The position numbers and the translations under genes were made by a program. From contig OU612065.1 in NCBI GenBank assembly GCA_914767715.1, forward strand, positions 28,148,001-28,212,000: DNA of 64,000 bases, read 5' to 3'. The notes under the pieces are model-generated. The model was given only the letters and a program-made list of their open reading frames with translations, made no database searches and was not told where the DNA came from. This stretch comes from Membranipora membranacea. Its lineage: Eukaryota; Bryozoa; Gymnolaemata; Cheilostomatida; Membraniporidae. Below, one piece after another: positions 1-12,840 of the stretch (position 1 is its first letter; each line of letters starts with the position of its first letter).

Positions 1-203
1 TATGAATTTGATGTGTATATATACATGTAAAAATAAGTATTTTATATGTCCTCTATTCATAATCATAATTTATTTTTGAAACTTATAATATATATGTACA
101 TTGTGATGTCACAATTGTTTAAATGTGCGGGTCTTTTGTCTCTTTTAATTTGGGTCTCATTGATTAAACTGGTATTGATAATTGTTGTGTATTTTTTACT
201 CAG

Positions 204-266
204 GGAGACCCTAAGCGGCTGCCAAACAGTATTATAATTGTAATTTTGAGAAGAAAGACTTTTTAG
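204..266 (+). CDS. Possible terminal exon of an upstream gene
   Basis: A strong acceptor (T-rich tract ending TTACTCAG, AG at 202-203) is followed by a short open stretch. Read in phase 0 it gives about 20 residues beginning GDPKRLPNS, with a hydrophobic IIIVI run and a basic RRK tail before TAG. Another phase gives ETLSGCQTVL and a stop. The rest of the gene would lie left of the window. I do not recognise the protein. The call rests on the splice site and composition only. Confidence 0.25.
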   Translation, partial: GDPKRLPNSIIIVILRRKTF

Positions 267-353
267 ACCGAACCTTGAATTTTATTTATTTATCTTTTTT
301 TGAGGGACCAAGTAATGTAACTTCCTGATTATTCATATTTATTTCCCAAGTAG

Positions 354-409
354 GTGAAGATGTGGCGAGTGAAATTGGGATCACTGTACAGACGATATTT
401 AACGAATAA
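354..409 (+). CDS. Possible alternative terminal exon of an upstream gene
   Basis: An acceptor-like TTTCCCAAGTAG precedes a short frame, entered with two bases, that reads EDVASEIGITVQTIFNE and stops. The TAA stop lies inside an AATAAA hexamer (405-410), so stop and polyadenylation signal would overlap. The peptide is protein-like but unidentified. It competes with the candidate exon at 204-266. Confidence 0.22.
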
Positions 410-539
410 AGTGATAAACATGTAATTTGGTGAAAATAATGCCTCTACATAGGGGTCAAAAACTTCTGGGCTTCATTGATGGCACACAATGTGCAGTCAC
501 TGGAATTCATGTGCAACACTCACAAAGTATAATAAACAC

Positions 540-569
540 AGACTTATAGAGAAATTTCTCTATAAGTCT
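540..569. repeat. Perfect 30-bp palindrome
   Basis: AGACTTATAGAGAAA is followed immediately by its exact reverse complement, with no spacer. No gene flanks it closely. It could be a remnant of a small inverted-repeat element or a dyad protein site; nothing in the sequence decides. Confidence 0.8.
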
Positions 570-2761
570 ATGATAATAAATAATGTTTATTTCATGTTGC
601 TCTCACAAAGCTCTTTTCAGTAACTATTGTTTATTTCCCACCTGCCATTAAAATTTGAATAGTGCACCAGGTGTGTTTACTTACACCTGATCAGATCTCT
701 GTTAATAGATAATTACGAATCTTTTACGCCTGTACCTGAGACTCTTATATTTTAAAAACATTCGCTTCGATTTATTCAGCACAATTTTGTACAGATTTGT
801 GATCAATCCATCATCATTGGGTCTGACTAGGTATAAGGTCTCTCTATATATTATGACTTTTATATTTTATTTGGCATTCCATTGTAATACGTAAATATGT
901 TGATTGTTGATTGATGGCGTCAAAAAGAAAGCGTCACATGTAGAAAAAAAGAGGAAATATCTTCTGGATATGTTTGGCATGGAACACCAATGTCAAAAAC
1001 TGAGCGGATCCGTAAACATATTTGTCACATTACCGTCATCACATTGATATACTATTTAATTCAGTGTAAATATAAATAAATAACTTGAGTATTTTATCTG
1101 CCGACCTAGGTATCAACTTACTAAGTTAAAAGTTGATGAATATTTGTTTTCGTCTCTTTGAAGTGATACTATAATGAAGCTTGGAAACTAATCCAAGTTA
1201 TAGAGAGAGAAACTTTGATGATGAAATACCTTCAAGGGGATTGTTATAATAAATTGAATGATATCACATTAGGTTGCGCTGGGTGTCAGCATAATAATCA
1301 TTTTCTAGGTTATGATTTAGCATCTTTTCTGTGGGCATCCTTCCACCTGAAATCCTGAACTAAGCATAACTTCAGATAAAAAAATTGGTGCTAGGTAAGT
1401 ATTCCATACTAAAATCTTGACATATCAAATTACCATACTTACTAACTATATTTCCACATTGCTCTGTGCGCTGTGAACAAAGCTAATTATGATATGAGAT
1501 TAAAGTTTTGGTGCCAGTTCACATGTTTTCAAGGTTTCAAACAACTTCTCATTGATTAATAACAGATTGCACCTTCTGCATATGAAAACTGACAAAATCT
1601 AATTCGGATTATTATTCAGCCGGAATTCTTGTATAACATCTGATCCATCAGGTACTCAAACTCAGCTAAAATAGAATACCACAGAGCAGTTTCCTGTTCC
1701 TATTATTATTTTGCCTGTGCTCTATCATCATCATTACAGCAATTTCTTGGAACCTCCCCCAAACTGAAGTGCTACCCAAATTAGAGTCTGAAACTACCTC
1801 AAGTTTTGCATCGCGTAATGCACAAAGCTGATGCTGCCTAGCACATTATTGACGACCCATAAATGCATTGCTGCGAAACCTTGGTTGCCCTTCAAGTCTT
1901 TTATTCGGTACTCTAGCTCTAGCCCAATAAACGACATAGCCCGAGCTAATATTTATTTTCACAAGGCCTGTTATATAAACTTGTTGTGTTATAGATAGAT
2001 AGGCATGATTATTACTTTTATTTACTTGGAGTTACCTTTTTTAGGATTTACCTTGTCATGTGAGCAATGAACTAAACCAAAGTTCATTGATGTGAGTGTA
2101 GCTGGTCAGCTACACTCCTTGTGTAGACATGAGCTGTTTATCCTCTGTTTTGTTTTGCAAATGCTCACCTGATTGGACAAAAATATGACAACTGGCCAAT
2201 GAACATTTGACAAATATTAGCTTTGCCTTTCGTTGGCCTTTCATTGGCCTTTGAAGGTATTGTCGGTCTCCGCTCAATCTACCATAGCCAATCTGAGGTT
2301 ACATAGGCTAAGGGAAGTTCCTAGAGTTTTTTTACAAAACCAAAAGTCTTCGAATTCAACTTGAAGTATTAGTTTGTCACCAAACAGGTAAATTATGGTT
2401 TAAACCATCCAAATCTGTTCAGAAAGGGAAAGGCCACTGTTTATGTGGCTATCTAGCTAATAAAGAGACTAGTTGATATCCCACAGACAGGTCTACTCCA
2501 CATAACCTGGGACTGGGTCTTTGGTTGGCAATGAATGATGATTGACTGCCCCCCCCCCCTTGAGGTGGGCAGTCAAACATCGCCAATGACCCAGGCTATG
2601 AAGTAGACATGTTGGGTGTTCCTTGAATTGTTGATCACAGACAGACAGGCCTTTTGCTGTTGTGAGTTGTTATTACCATGTAGTAGACATTCTGAGTTAC
2701 AAAAAAGCATGTATGTATTGTATGTTATGTATATACTTTGCCAATATGTCAATGATCACAA

Positions 2762-2867
2762 CCATAGGCATCTGTCTGGAGTTACTAGCATGTATACTTT
2801 GCCAATGTCCATGATCATGGACATTAGCAAAGTATACACGCTTGTAACTCCAGATGCCTATCTATGG
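2762..2867. repeat. Imperfect inverted repeat, about 105 bp
   Basis: Left arm from CCATAGGCATCTG and right arm ending CAGATGCCTATCTATGG pair through most of their length, with the centre at GTCCATGATCATGGAC. A partial direct copy of the left-arm core lies just before it (about 2738-2765). It looks like a small foldback element. Confidence 0.7.
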
Positions 2868-4001
2868 ACATGGTTATTACTTACTAGTCAGTGCAGGTCC
2901 AGTGATTGATTGTCTCAGTCTGTGTGGTCGAGGCCTAGGGGTAACTCAGCTTACCACTGAACTTGCAGTGCACTAACTGCAGAAGGCCTCTGCATTGTTG
3001 ATCTATCATTATAACCATTCAAATTAAATTACAAGTTGACAGTTCCTCCCTGAGTCCCTACTAGGTTGCTGGTTGCAGTCGTGGAAACTAGATCGTTCTC
3101 CTACACAGCGCACGACAAGAACGCACAGCCGTCCATAAAACTTTCCAACACATACTAGTTTAAGTACATTAATATCCTGTGGTAGTAATGATCGGCTCTC
3201 AGGTATAACAGTACATTGCCTAGCTTACTTTCTAGAAAAGTATATCATGTAACATAATTAATGCATTGCGTACCAGTTGGGGGGAAGTATGGTAAGATAC
3301 TTTTTGGGCACATAAGGCTGATTATTTAAGGTGGAAGAAAAGTGTCAAAGTGCTAGATGAGTCAAACTCATGTGACAATAAAAAACCCTGTAAATGTAAC
3401 CGAGTTCAGGGAGTTCATTGTCTCAACTGCCAACGATCCAGTAGTAGTATAGTTATGGTGAAAGTGTAACTAATGAAGACATTACTAATGAAGCACTGGA
3501 TTAGAGCTCCAATTAGGCTCTGATAACAATGAGCCTTCGGATCATGCCCTCATATGTGTCTCATATCTTTCTTCTGATTTGTGGATTGTTGTTGGTTGCT
3601 CTTTTTCATCTTTTTGTTTTATAAGCTGAAAATTTCTCTGCCATGAGAATAAAGTAGTAGAGTAGAGGTTGTATAACAATTTTAATGTTATCATCAGTGA
3701 TGACGACTCATAAGGTGTTCATTTTTATTTGGATAAGGCGACCCTCAAAAGATCTCGAGCCGACTCCATAACGGAGTGGGTGTGAGTTAAATGCAAGTGA
3801 TATATGAAAAAAGACGATGCGATGTACAGAATACAACATGCTTTTTGACGAGTCCATGTTTCCTTTTTGCAGTGGAATGTTTTATATAGGGGCCACTCAT
3901 ATGATGTTATATTTTTCTTGGTCAAGTTTTTACTAACCTGAAGCCTAGTGCTAATCCAGGTTACATTTTTGTGATGATTATTTTTTGTAGGTAGAGGAAA
4001 T

Positions 4002-4569
4002 ATGGCGACTTCGCTAGACAGCCTCACAGCAGATGGACTGTCTGCGGTCACTCTCATAGTCAAGGCTCCTAATCAGAAGGTGGAGGATAAGAGGATAGCC
4101 TGTGATCGTATGTGGACTGTTGCTCAACTTAAAGAACATCTTTCTACTGTCTACCCTGAGAAACCGGTAACAGCACTTTGAAGTTGGGATTTCATATTAT
4201 TGGCCATCCTGAATCATGCATGTAGCTTAGCTATACACATGCTAACATTCTAAGGGAATTCCCAAGCCACTCTTCACAAGCAAAAATATCTTGTTTGTTA
4301 CATTACTACTGTAGCAGTAGGCCGTGAACAAACTCAATTTATGAGATGAAAGATAACAGCATGTTCTATTGGAAGGGGTTCGGTAGCAGTCTTGATCACC
4401 TTTGCATAATCATCATTGACGCAGTGGAAAATTGTGATGGTATGGAAATGTAACACTCTTTCCTCTTGTAGCACAAAGACCAACAGAAGCTCGTTTATTT
4501 TGGGAAACTGCTCAAAGATGAATCATGTCTACACGAAGTGTTAACTCAGGTATTTAAATAATCTATATA

Positions 4570-4603
<34 letters not shown>

Positions 4604-7600
4604 ATCTTAAAGTGCATTGCACTGGTATTACTAATGTTATGTGCTATATATAAAGTCTGTTAGGAAACTAGTCTAGAATAGACATGGTTTCGTGCACAAC
4701 TATTTACCACACCTTTTTGTTGTAAACCTGGTATGTTGCTCATTGTGGAGATTGAAGACAGTTTCCTGGATTTAAATATGATATATTCTGAGGAACAATG
4801 GGTGTTAGTAGAGAAACAAAAATGACTAGGAAACAAATAAATCAAGCGGTTTTCGTGGTGTTTACTACTGATTTCTTATAAATGTTGCAGGACAGTTTTG
4901 ATGACGCCCATACAGTCCATTTAGTGTGCCCTGCCAGGGCAGCAATTAAGGTAACTCCCAAGCAGCATGTGACAAGATTTACATCTGCTCCTCAAAGTCA
5001 GGTTAGAAAATCTATACAGTCCAAAACAACAATGACATGAGGTTGGGAAAAAACCGTCAAAATTTCTCCATTGGTGAAATAAGACGATATCCATCTATTG
5101 TTTTTCTAAATGTCAAATTATATATGTGATCTAATCGTTTTTGTTCTAGGCATGGGGTCTGCCGCAAGACGAATTGTGATGTAAAAAAAAATCCTCCTTG
5201 TTGAAGTAAAAGTGCACATTCCACATGGGGTAGCATTTCAGCTGTGGCACGCTTTCTGTCAGTGAAATAATAATATAGGGGCGTTCAAGGCAAAAGTTAC
5301 TCTGCTCAACTACTCACATGCAATAGTATTTATAGGTGCCTCCAAACTTACCAGAGTTGAGACAACGACATCAACCTGCTACCAGACAATCAGAGGCACA
5401 ATCCGAGCAACCCACTGTCCCAAACCATCAGCCAAACCTAGAACAGTACGCGTAAGTCTAGCTAATCCAATATGACAGATACTGTCTTGACCTATCCTTA
5501 GCATTGTGAGCAGGACGAAAATGTTGATGTATTTATTTTTTTACTTTAATGTATTGTTGGCCAGATTATGTAATTTTTTTTAATGGGGAAGGGGTTCAAA
5601 TCTGATACCGGAAAAAACGTCTTGTACTTAATAGTCCTCATTAGGCTGGATTGTCCCAAATAAAACACTTAATGTAAATAATAATTCACTGGACATTTAA
5701 TTCACATGCCTTTAATGCTATGAGGTGAGTTTCGGCGTCTACGCCCATCGTTTTACGAATGTTGAAATTGTATTGAAAGGTGTCAAAACATCTAAAAAAA
5801 ATTCAATTATATCATCAAGTAGTAATATGTCAATTGACACCTTCCAGGAAAAAATCTGTTTATGGTACAACAGAACATTTCACGGACATACACAAATAGA
5901 TTGTTTCTATAAAGGATATTGAGTTGTTTTGGAATTTTTTTACATTGATGCTTGAATGTGACATCTGGATGGTATTTCAATTAGAATGTGCGGCTTTATT
6001 GAAGCAAATTATCACTATTACATCGCTAAAAAAACCACGCTTTCGGTCTTTCAATTAAATAAGTTTGTTTGCAAATCGCTCACTGAGAACATTTATGTAG
6101 TTCCATCAATGAGTGAGCGATTTGTGAGCGAAATGTCTCGCTCACTAACTGAGTGAGCGATTAGATTGTGAAATTGACTGTTTTTAATTGCAAGGCCACC
6201 AGAATATTTTGAGGGTGTTCAACTATTATCACCTTTGTTTTTATTTAAAATCATTTGTATAAAGTGAAAACTTGCGAATTTCAAAATATTTCCCAGCTCT
6301 CTCCGGTAATTTGTATTTTATACCAAGAGATGTATGACCAACTCGATAGGGCACCAATGATCAACTGCTCCAGGTCTTTCAACCAAAAATCTCTGGCACT
6401 TTTTGAAAATTTCAAGTTCATCTCAAACCCGCGCTATGCCTGGTGTCTCAGTATCATTTTTAATAATAACTAATAATAATAACTTTTAAATTGGGAAATT
6501 GGCCTGTGCAGCACATGCATTCCTGCTAATTGAATCTAAAGTTTAGGAAGCAGTGACTTTCCAACTTTTTTTATTTTGATGCGGAGTGGTGGAAACAGAC
6601 GTTGAAAGTGCCTGCCTGCATCTCAAGGTTACCAAACCAGATATCATAGCTGTATTGACACAGATTAAAACTGACATGCCACATCAAATCTTGGCCTCCA
6701 AAGATTATCATTGCAGATATTACTTTTGTTTTGGATTGAACCAATGATATGTTCTTAGTATCATTAATTCTGAATTATGTCAAATACATGCTGATCACTG
6801 ATCAGGGTCAAACTTCGGTCACTGTGATGCTACTAAAATGCAATGATTCTAATATTAGGATATGTATAGAATATATATATTTGTGGGTTGACACATTGCA
6901 TAAAAAAACTGAATAAAGTTTTTTTTCTACTTCTCAGTTCTACACTTCTCAGTTATTTATGTCACAGGTCCATGAGAGGAAAATTTAAAAGTTTAAGTTA
7001 GTTCTCTTATGACTAATGAATAGAGGGCTCCTGATGCTGCTTATCTTACTAAAATAGTCTTGCAACATAGATTAGAGATTCATAGTCATATACAAAAGTG
7101 ACAAGCACTCGTCATAACTTTCAACTTCAGTAAACAGGATTTTAGTTCAGTTTTCTCCTTATTAGCTAAAAAAAAGTGTAGCGCACTCATGAGGCGTAAG
7201 AAAAAACAGTTCTCAGTTTGTCCTCAGTTTGGTTAAAGTTAAAAAAGCCCAGCAATATTCATGCCCATCTCTTAATGTTGCTTCATAAGAAAAAGTCTTA
7301 CTGCTACATCTCACTGACATGTTGAGAAAAGGATTGAGTTCTGTCCGCTGTATCTTCTTAAAGTTTGGCACACTCTGATGGTACAATATTATCATTATCA
7401 CTATCAATATGGAAATGATTATAAGATTACACTATGAGGTTACCAAGATTATATATCTGCCTATACATGACAATTATGACATATTTATGTATATTTTAGG
7501 GTAATGTGGCAGCAGTATATTCAATTACAGCAGCAACATGTCAGCCAGTCATCTTTGTCACCTCCGCAGAAGCTCTGGTGGCAGGCATATTACCAGCAAT

Positions 7601-10600
7601 CTGCTCTCTACAACATGCAGTAAGTTCTGTATCAGGCTCTAACATGGTAAAACCCCTTCGTCCATTAATTCAAATCATGTTCTCATGAGTAAAATGCCAA
7701 CGAAAATATGCTAAGAATTCAGATAATTTGATGTTAATGGTGGTAGTCTGCTGCTAGTAGATTTATAACTGATAAGTTGCAGCGAATTCTCAGAATTCTG
7801 TTAACTCTCATGGTGGCTTACTGAACCCTGGAAATTGTTAAGCCTGATGTTTTCATGTCTTCCTATTTAGGTTTAACCCATGAATTTAGTACTTGAGAGG
7901 GTAATGCCCTTTGTACTTTGATTTGCAGGCCCCCAAAAGCTTACGACTCATTATAAGCAAGGCGTAACAGGAGTAACTTCTGTTCCTCCTTGGTATAAGG
8001 TGTTTCTGATAACGTCACCTGATGAAAGCTTCTGAACAAAATATAAACTTCTACTGCTGTCAAAATTTCCGCTGTTACTGTCTTGCTGTTTTGAATAATT
8101 CATGATGGTCAGTTTAATTTGCATTTTTAAATAGGTTCATGGTGAGCAACAGTATCATGAATTTTTGTGTGACGAGCTGTCAGTCGGTCAGTCTTGCGGA
8201 GAATTTGGATCCGTATCCTGTTTTGTTGAATCAAACTTAACCCTTGTAATTGATTGCCTGATGTTTCCAGATTTTCCTAATCTTGTGATAATGAGATGAT
8301 GTTGTGATTGTGTAGGATGACGGCTTATATGAATGCAGGAGCCATAAATACGCTGCCAGCTACCAGTACAGACCAGCCAGACGCAGAAGACCCGGCAGCT
8401 GTACAACTAGAAGAGGCTGCAAATGGAAATAACGATGAGGATGTGGTGATGAATGCCCAGGGAGGTGAGAAAAGTAGATCTGTCAACTCCATTAACAGTT
8501 GAGATATCACATGCCTGGCTTTGTCGTGCTATTCTAGTTTCTGATTTTGTGTCTGAAGCAGAGGTTACAGGATAGCCTAGTCTACGCACTTTGCAGGATT
8601 TCCTTGGATTTTTCCTCTCATTACTTCTCCATTAATCTCACTTCATATAGCCTAGGGTCCAATAATACACATTGTATGACCTTTTGTCAATGTCATGAAT
8701 GACCGCCCTTATTCAAAATGAAAGAAATTCTGGCTGACATTTTCTTCACTACTTGGCAGTGAATATCTCTGCTCATGGGTATTTCCCAAACATGAGGCTA
8801 CTTTTCCCAGTGTCTGACTGGAAAACTCTCATACCTGGAGCAATATAATAGGTGGCATGAATAGAAATCAATAGATATTGCAGTTTTAGTGCTCCCCTTG
8901 ATTAACTTAAAGCACTCAGGAGCAGACAACTCCCGCAAGATCCTGCATTGTTCTCAGACTTTCCCTCGCCGGGGGGCCGTCGGGCGAGGGGCAAAAGTCT
9001 GGGGGGCTCAGACTAAGGATAGCCCAGTGTTGTTGTACAATGCACAGTTTACTGCTGCACAAGACTAGGTTTCTTTATTCCATTCCATTATTCTTGACAC
9101 TCAGAAACAAAATCCGCTTGTCATATGACGCAGTTATGGGACAAAAATATATCATTATTTTTGGATTATGTTTCCTTGTTTGAGCAATCATACCATCTCA
9201 TGTTCGATCTGTGACTCAGCTCCTAATGAGATTTTTTGACAATCAACTATCAAATACCCCACAGAGAACAAGTGTGTTTTATGTTTGAATGCAGAAAAAT
9301 CGTCTAACATGGTCAAAACAACATGTCCTATAAGCTGATGATGAAATGTTTAACGTGGACCACGAGTATTTGTTCCCCTTGCGTTTTACATATCTAAAAG
9401 AATGTTGCATTAAATCTTCCCCCTTCACCTCACAGGGGTATCACAGGGGTATCACAGGGGTATCACAGGGGAATCACAGGGGAATCACAGGGGTATCAAG
9501 TGAAAGTTCCCATCCATCAACAAAAAATTTGCCACAACGAAGATGGGGACATGTGAAATGAGGTTTGATGAGCTAATATGGTCACCATTTATTTCTTCTT
9601 CCTATTCCATAAATTTTTTTGTTGTATTCAATGATACATTAAGTGAATTTTACCATGTCTTTTTAACCTTGACTAGCGACTGTGTGACTGAAAGAATAGA
9701 CTTTGCGTTGAACTTGGTTAATGCCCCATCTTCTAAAGATAGCTTATTTCTGTAATTGTCAATCCTTTGAAAGGTATGGTCTATCCTTGTCACAATGCAA
9801 GTGTCAGTATGTATGCCTGTATGACATTAGCTGATAGAACTCCCGGAATATTCACATTAAATACCCCTATAATGACCATAATGTTAACAAAACCTTCTTT
9901 ATGATTGATGAGACTGTAGATACAGCATGAGATTAAAACCTGTGTGTTGAAATATAATTCTGTTTTATTGCTATGATGTACAAAAAAAGGGGTTACATAA
10001 AAATACAGGGTCATTTCACTCAGCACATCCCAAAGAATGGGCGGCAAATTGTTGTTGAATTAAGCATGAGGCTGTGATTTATGTGCCAATTTGAACTCAG
10101 TGAGTATATAGAACAGAGCATATCTGTGTCATCAAACCTAGGTAGTTAGCGGACTGAAGAGGAATTCGAAGTCAGACTTTCATCATCTGACTGAAAACTC
10201 TGCTCTTTAACCAACTGAACCATCTCCTACTCCGCAATTAAAAACCACTAGTTTTGACCACTTGTTTTTATAAAAATGAGTGATGAAATCTTATCGCATT
10301 AGATTTTGTATTTTTTAACCCCGACAGGTGTTGACGCTGACGTAAGGCCGAATGATTGGCTGGATACCCTCTATGCCTTGACCAGGTTTGCCATGCTGAT
10401 GATGCTACTTTACTTTTACACAACATTCGGGCGCTTCACTGTCGTATTGGCTGTAGGCTTCTTTTTTTACCTGTAAGTAAAGGTAAAAACAGACTTGCAA
10501 TTATCTAAGAGCGATTTAGATAAGCAAATCCGAAAAACAAGGTTGTCATTATGTGACGCTGGCGATTTTGTCCCAATATCTTTATATTTAGATACTGAGC

Positions 10601-12027
10601 ATACCAAATCATGAGTGTCACAATGGTTTCTCATCTGATGCGAACGTTTTGCTGATAATCGCAAGTGTGTTTCTAACTTGAGGTATATAATGTACAATAT
10701 TCATGCCCATTTGTAACATATAATGAGTTACAGCGTGAGGTGCTGGTGAGTTTAGTCCCCCTATGAAAAAGTGTCACTGTTTAACCTGTCAATATTTCCA
10801 AATGTCTCCCAATTATCTAATGGTGTAGTCGCAATGATGGAAATTGGTATTAATATACCGTAATCCTTTTGGTATCCTTGTTTAAGACTTGTCTCCTCAC
10901 ATTCATACGAGAGTTTCTTATTATAAATCACCTTTCAATATTATGAAATGTATTTCTTTGATGCATCAGTTGCTCAACTAGAGAAAAAATTCCTAACATG
11001 TTTGAGGTTGTTTGTGTAAATAAACTTGTCGATGTGCCAGAATTTGTCATAGTAGCCCCACATCTCATTTTTATTCGCATTCAAACAATCTCATTAATAG
11101 ACCAATGAACTCCCTCTTCAGTAGTTGATTGTTAAGGATTTCCCCTTTTTGTCTATTCATCTTAAAATGTCATGCAGGGCGGACTAGTGCCAGGCTGTAT
11201 TGAAGGATTTAATCCTCCTATTTTGAAATATCTTGTTTTTTTTCTGCCAACAGAGCTCAGGGCAACTTCTTTAGACTGCAGCGGAGGCGGGTGGCTGTCC
11301 CCGTCCCTCAAAACAATCCACCTGTCAATGAACAAAATCAGGCTGAAAATCAGGTATGCCTTGAGTAATATTTTGGAATAATGCCATAGTGCCAATTATA
11401 ATGTCACTCCCACCAACTGAACAACTAAGGCAAAAAATGAGGGCAGTCACCTTCATGAACTTGATTTGGTACTCTATTTATTGTATTGATGAATTATGTA
11501 TAGTCTTTTGGCAGACGACCTACTGTGTTCAATCACATTTTGCTTCAAACTTGAAATGATTTTTTGCAGACTTAGTTGCATAGTGCACCTAACCCTGAGA
11601 ATTGTTCAAAGACTGTCCAATACATTCTTCACCATAGGGTTGCCCACCATGACTTGAGGTATCTAGATCCAAACCTACCTTAGAGACTCATGCATCTGAT
11701 ATTTTATCACATCTTCAAAAAACCTGATACTTTATAACCCATTGGTCATTGATGCACATAAAACATCAATGATGAAACAAATTGGTAACAAGAGAAGACA
11801 ATTTTTCTTTCCAGAATAATGAAAATAATGAACGCGATCAAAATGTCAACGGAGAGAATGCTGAACCAAATAATAATAATATACATCCTATACGTCAGCA
11901 GCAGCAGGAGCAGCCACAAATGGACCAGAGAGGTTCATTAATGGACGGAGTCAAACTGGTTCTGACTTTTGTAGTTACCTTCTTTTCTTCTTTAATACCT
12001 CAAAACCCCGCTGCCATACAGAATTAG
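4002..12027 (+). CDS. HERPUD1: HERPUD-like ER membrane ubiquitin-like protein
   Basis: Nine exons, 398 aa: 4002-4166, 4472-4549, 4891-5001, 5336-5451, 7500-7619, 8316-8464, 10328-10472, 11254-11353, 11815-12027. Phases agree at every junction. HERPUD proteins are ER membrane ubiquitin-like proteins that serve the Hrd1 ER-associated degradation complex under the unfolded protein response. The N-terminal ubiquitin-like domain (about residues 12-95) shows VTLIVKAPNQ, HLSTVYPEKP and KLVYFGKLLKD. A Gln-rich middle contains QYIQLQQQ. The family motif MNAQGG precedes the conserved NDWLD and two hydrophobic segments (about 258-295). The C-terminus FFSSLIPQNPAAIQN resembles the vertebrate end. Human HERPUD1 is 391 aa. 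Exon 3 could alternatively end at 4950. Whether it equals HERPUD1 or HERPUD2 is not decided. Introns carry a MITE, a tandem repeat and a SINE. Confidence 0.93.
5969..6206 (+). mobile_element. MITE family A, copy 1 (degenerate)
   Basis: Starts near TATTTCAATTAGAATG and ends near TTTTTAATTGCAAGGCC, inside HERPUD intron 4. It shares with the other three copies the TATCACTAT block, GCAAATCGCTCACT, GTAGTTCCATCAATG and repeated GAGTGAGCGAT motifs, in the same orientation as the copy at 40461. The terminal G-run is lost, so this is the most decayed copy. Confidence 0.75.
8956..9000. repeat. GC-rich hairpin repeat
   Basis: AGACTTTCCCTCGCC pairs imperfectly with GGCGAGGGGCAAAAGTCT around a G/C-rich loop. 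One arm, AGACTTTTGCCCCTCGCC, recurs at 26515-26532 inside another gene's intron, so this is a dispersed repeat. It lies in HERPUD intron 6. Confidence 0.55.
9430..9495 (+). repeat. 11-bp tandem repeat, six units
   Basis: Six consecutive units of TCACAGGGGTA. The fourth and fifth end GGAA instead of GGTA; otherwise the units are identical, suggesting recent expansion. It lies in HERPUD intron 6. A frame runs through it but has no other support as coding. Confidence 0.9.
10140..10246 (-). mobile_element. tRNA-derived SINE fragment
   Basis: The minus strand reads an A-box-like GATGGTTCAGTTGGTTAAAG and a B-box-like CTTCGAATTCC followed by TCTTCAGTCC. The last motif matches the post-B-box sequence of the SINE copies near 29158 and 53327. 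It is a decayed insertion in HERPUD intron 6. Confidence 0.6.
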
Positions 12028-12464
12028 CCATTCACAGACTGTACTCAATTTTTTCTTATTCTGGTTTTGTTAGATGGTAAAAAATATCTATCGTTGGCAT
12101 AGGAGATTGTCTGTTTTGAGGTTTCTTGTATTCTCTCTGGGAATATTTGTAAGTAGAAGGCAACTCCGTTTTCAAAGCCTGTACTACATGAGCAGCCAGC
12201 TGTGTCTAGTGTTCCACACCATATATTGCACTGTGTATGTGTCTCATCACTTTTTTCTCAATTGGCAAACTTTTTCTCATTACCCAGTCGCAACGGAATC
12301 CTGTTCGATGTATGTTCTACCGCGCTTATTAATTGCAACGTTGTCAGTAGCTCAACATAACAAATGAATCATCTCATGCTAGTTTTCGACTGGTTTCCAG
12401 TTATTCTTTGCTTTGTGCAAAATATAATATTTTTCGGTAATTTGATTTGATGCTTTATTTTTGC

Positions 12465-12470
12465 AATAAA
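12465..12470 (+). terminator. Polyadenylation signal of the HERPUD-like gene
   Basis: AATAAA lies 438 bp after the stop codon, the first good hexamer downstream. A reverse-strand AATAAA at 12454-12459 overlaps the region and could serve the minus-strand candidate to its right. Confidence 0.55.
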
Positions 12471-12558
12471 ACTATGAAACAATGTTTAAAGATTCAACGT
12501 ACAGGAATGCGCATACCATTGCACAAAACATAACAGGTCTTCAGCTAGAAACCATGAG

Positions 12559-12840
12559 TTAAACGCAGCGTCGTTTTGAGGCCTTCTCTAAAACAACCTC
12601 CTCATCGCCAGCCCCAGCAGCATGAAGCCGCCCCTGTGTGTTGACGTGTTTCAATCCATCACTACTATCGCTCAGTGCATATTTTTTCAGTATTTGACAT
12701 AACTGGTGTGTTAACGCTGTTGCGCAGCCAGGGATGCTGCAAACTCTACATTGCCTCACTGCAACAATGGCCGCACCATCACTCTTATGCTTGTAATCAT
12801 AGCAAAACCTGCACAGGGAGGTTTGTTTTCCATCAACCCA
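12559..12840 (-). CDS. Unidentified Cys-rich minus-strand open frame
   Basis: A minus-strand frame of about 93 codons runs from just after an in-frame stop to TAA at 12559-12561. It shows paired cysteines: CRFC, then 21 residues on CRVCSIPGC followed by a His, then a charged C-terminus ending SKRRCV. A TGTGCAG acceptor lies early in the frame and a minus-strand AATAAA lies about 100 bp downstream, both fitting a last exon. The Cys/His spacing loosely recalls the C-terminal finger of piggyBac transposases, but I see no further exons and do not claim a family. It could be a gene end, a transposon relic or chance. Confidence 0.3.
   Translation of the reverse strand, partial: WVDGKQTSLCRFCYDYKHKSDGAAIVAVRQCRVCSIPGCATALTHQLCQILKKYALSDSSDGLKHVNTQGRLHAAGAGDEEVVLEKASKRRCV

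Larger units (their letters stand above)
410..4001. other. Intergenic region, no gene recognised
   Basis: About 3.6 kb of AT-rich sequence. Open frames here are short and lack splice or family support. It holds a 30-bp palindrome (540-569), a roughly 105-bp inverted repeat (2762-2867), a short inverted repeat near 2094-2117 and a C-run near 2551. The sequence just before 4002 should contain the promoter and 5' UTR of the HERPUD-like gene. Confidence 0.6.

Noticed and set aside
2616-2909. 97-codon plus-strand frame
   Set aside because: It runs through the inverted repeat at 2762-2867 and repeats its own peptide because of that structure.
6040-6170. CRISPR-like array of GAGTGAGCGAT repeats
   Set aside because: The repeats are inverted, irregularly spaced and part of an intronic MITE in an animal genome.
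9346-9561. Protein with G-I-T-G-V-S-Q repeats
   Set aside because: The repeat is the translation of the 11-bp minisatellite inside a HERPUD intron.
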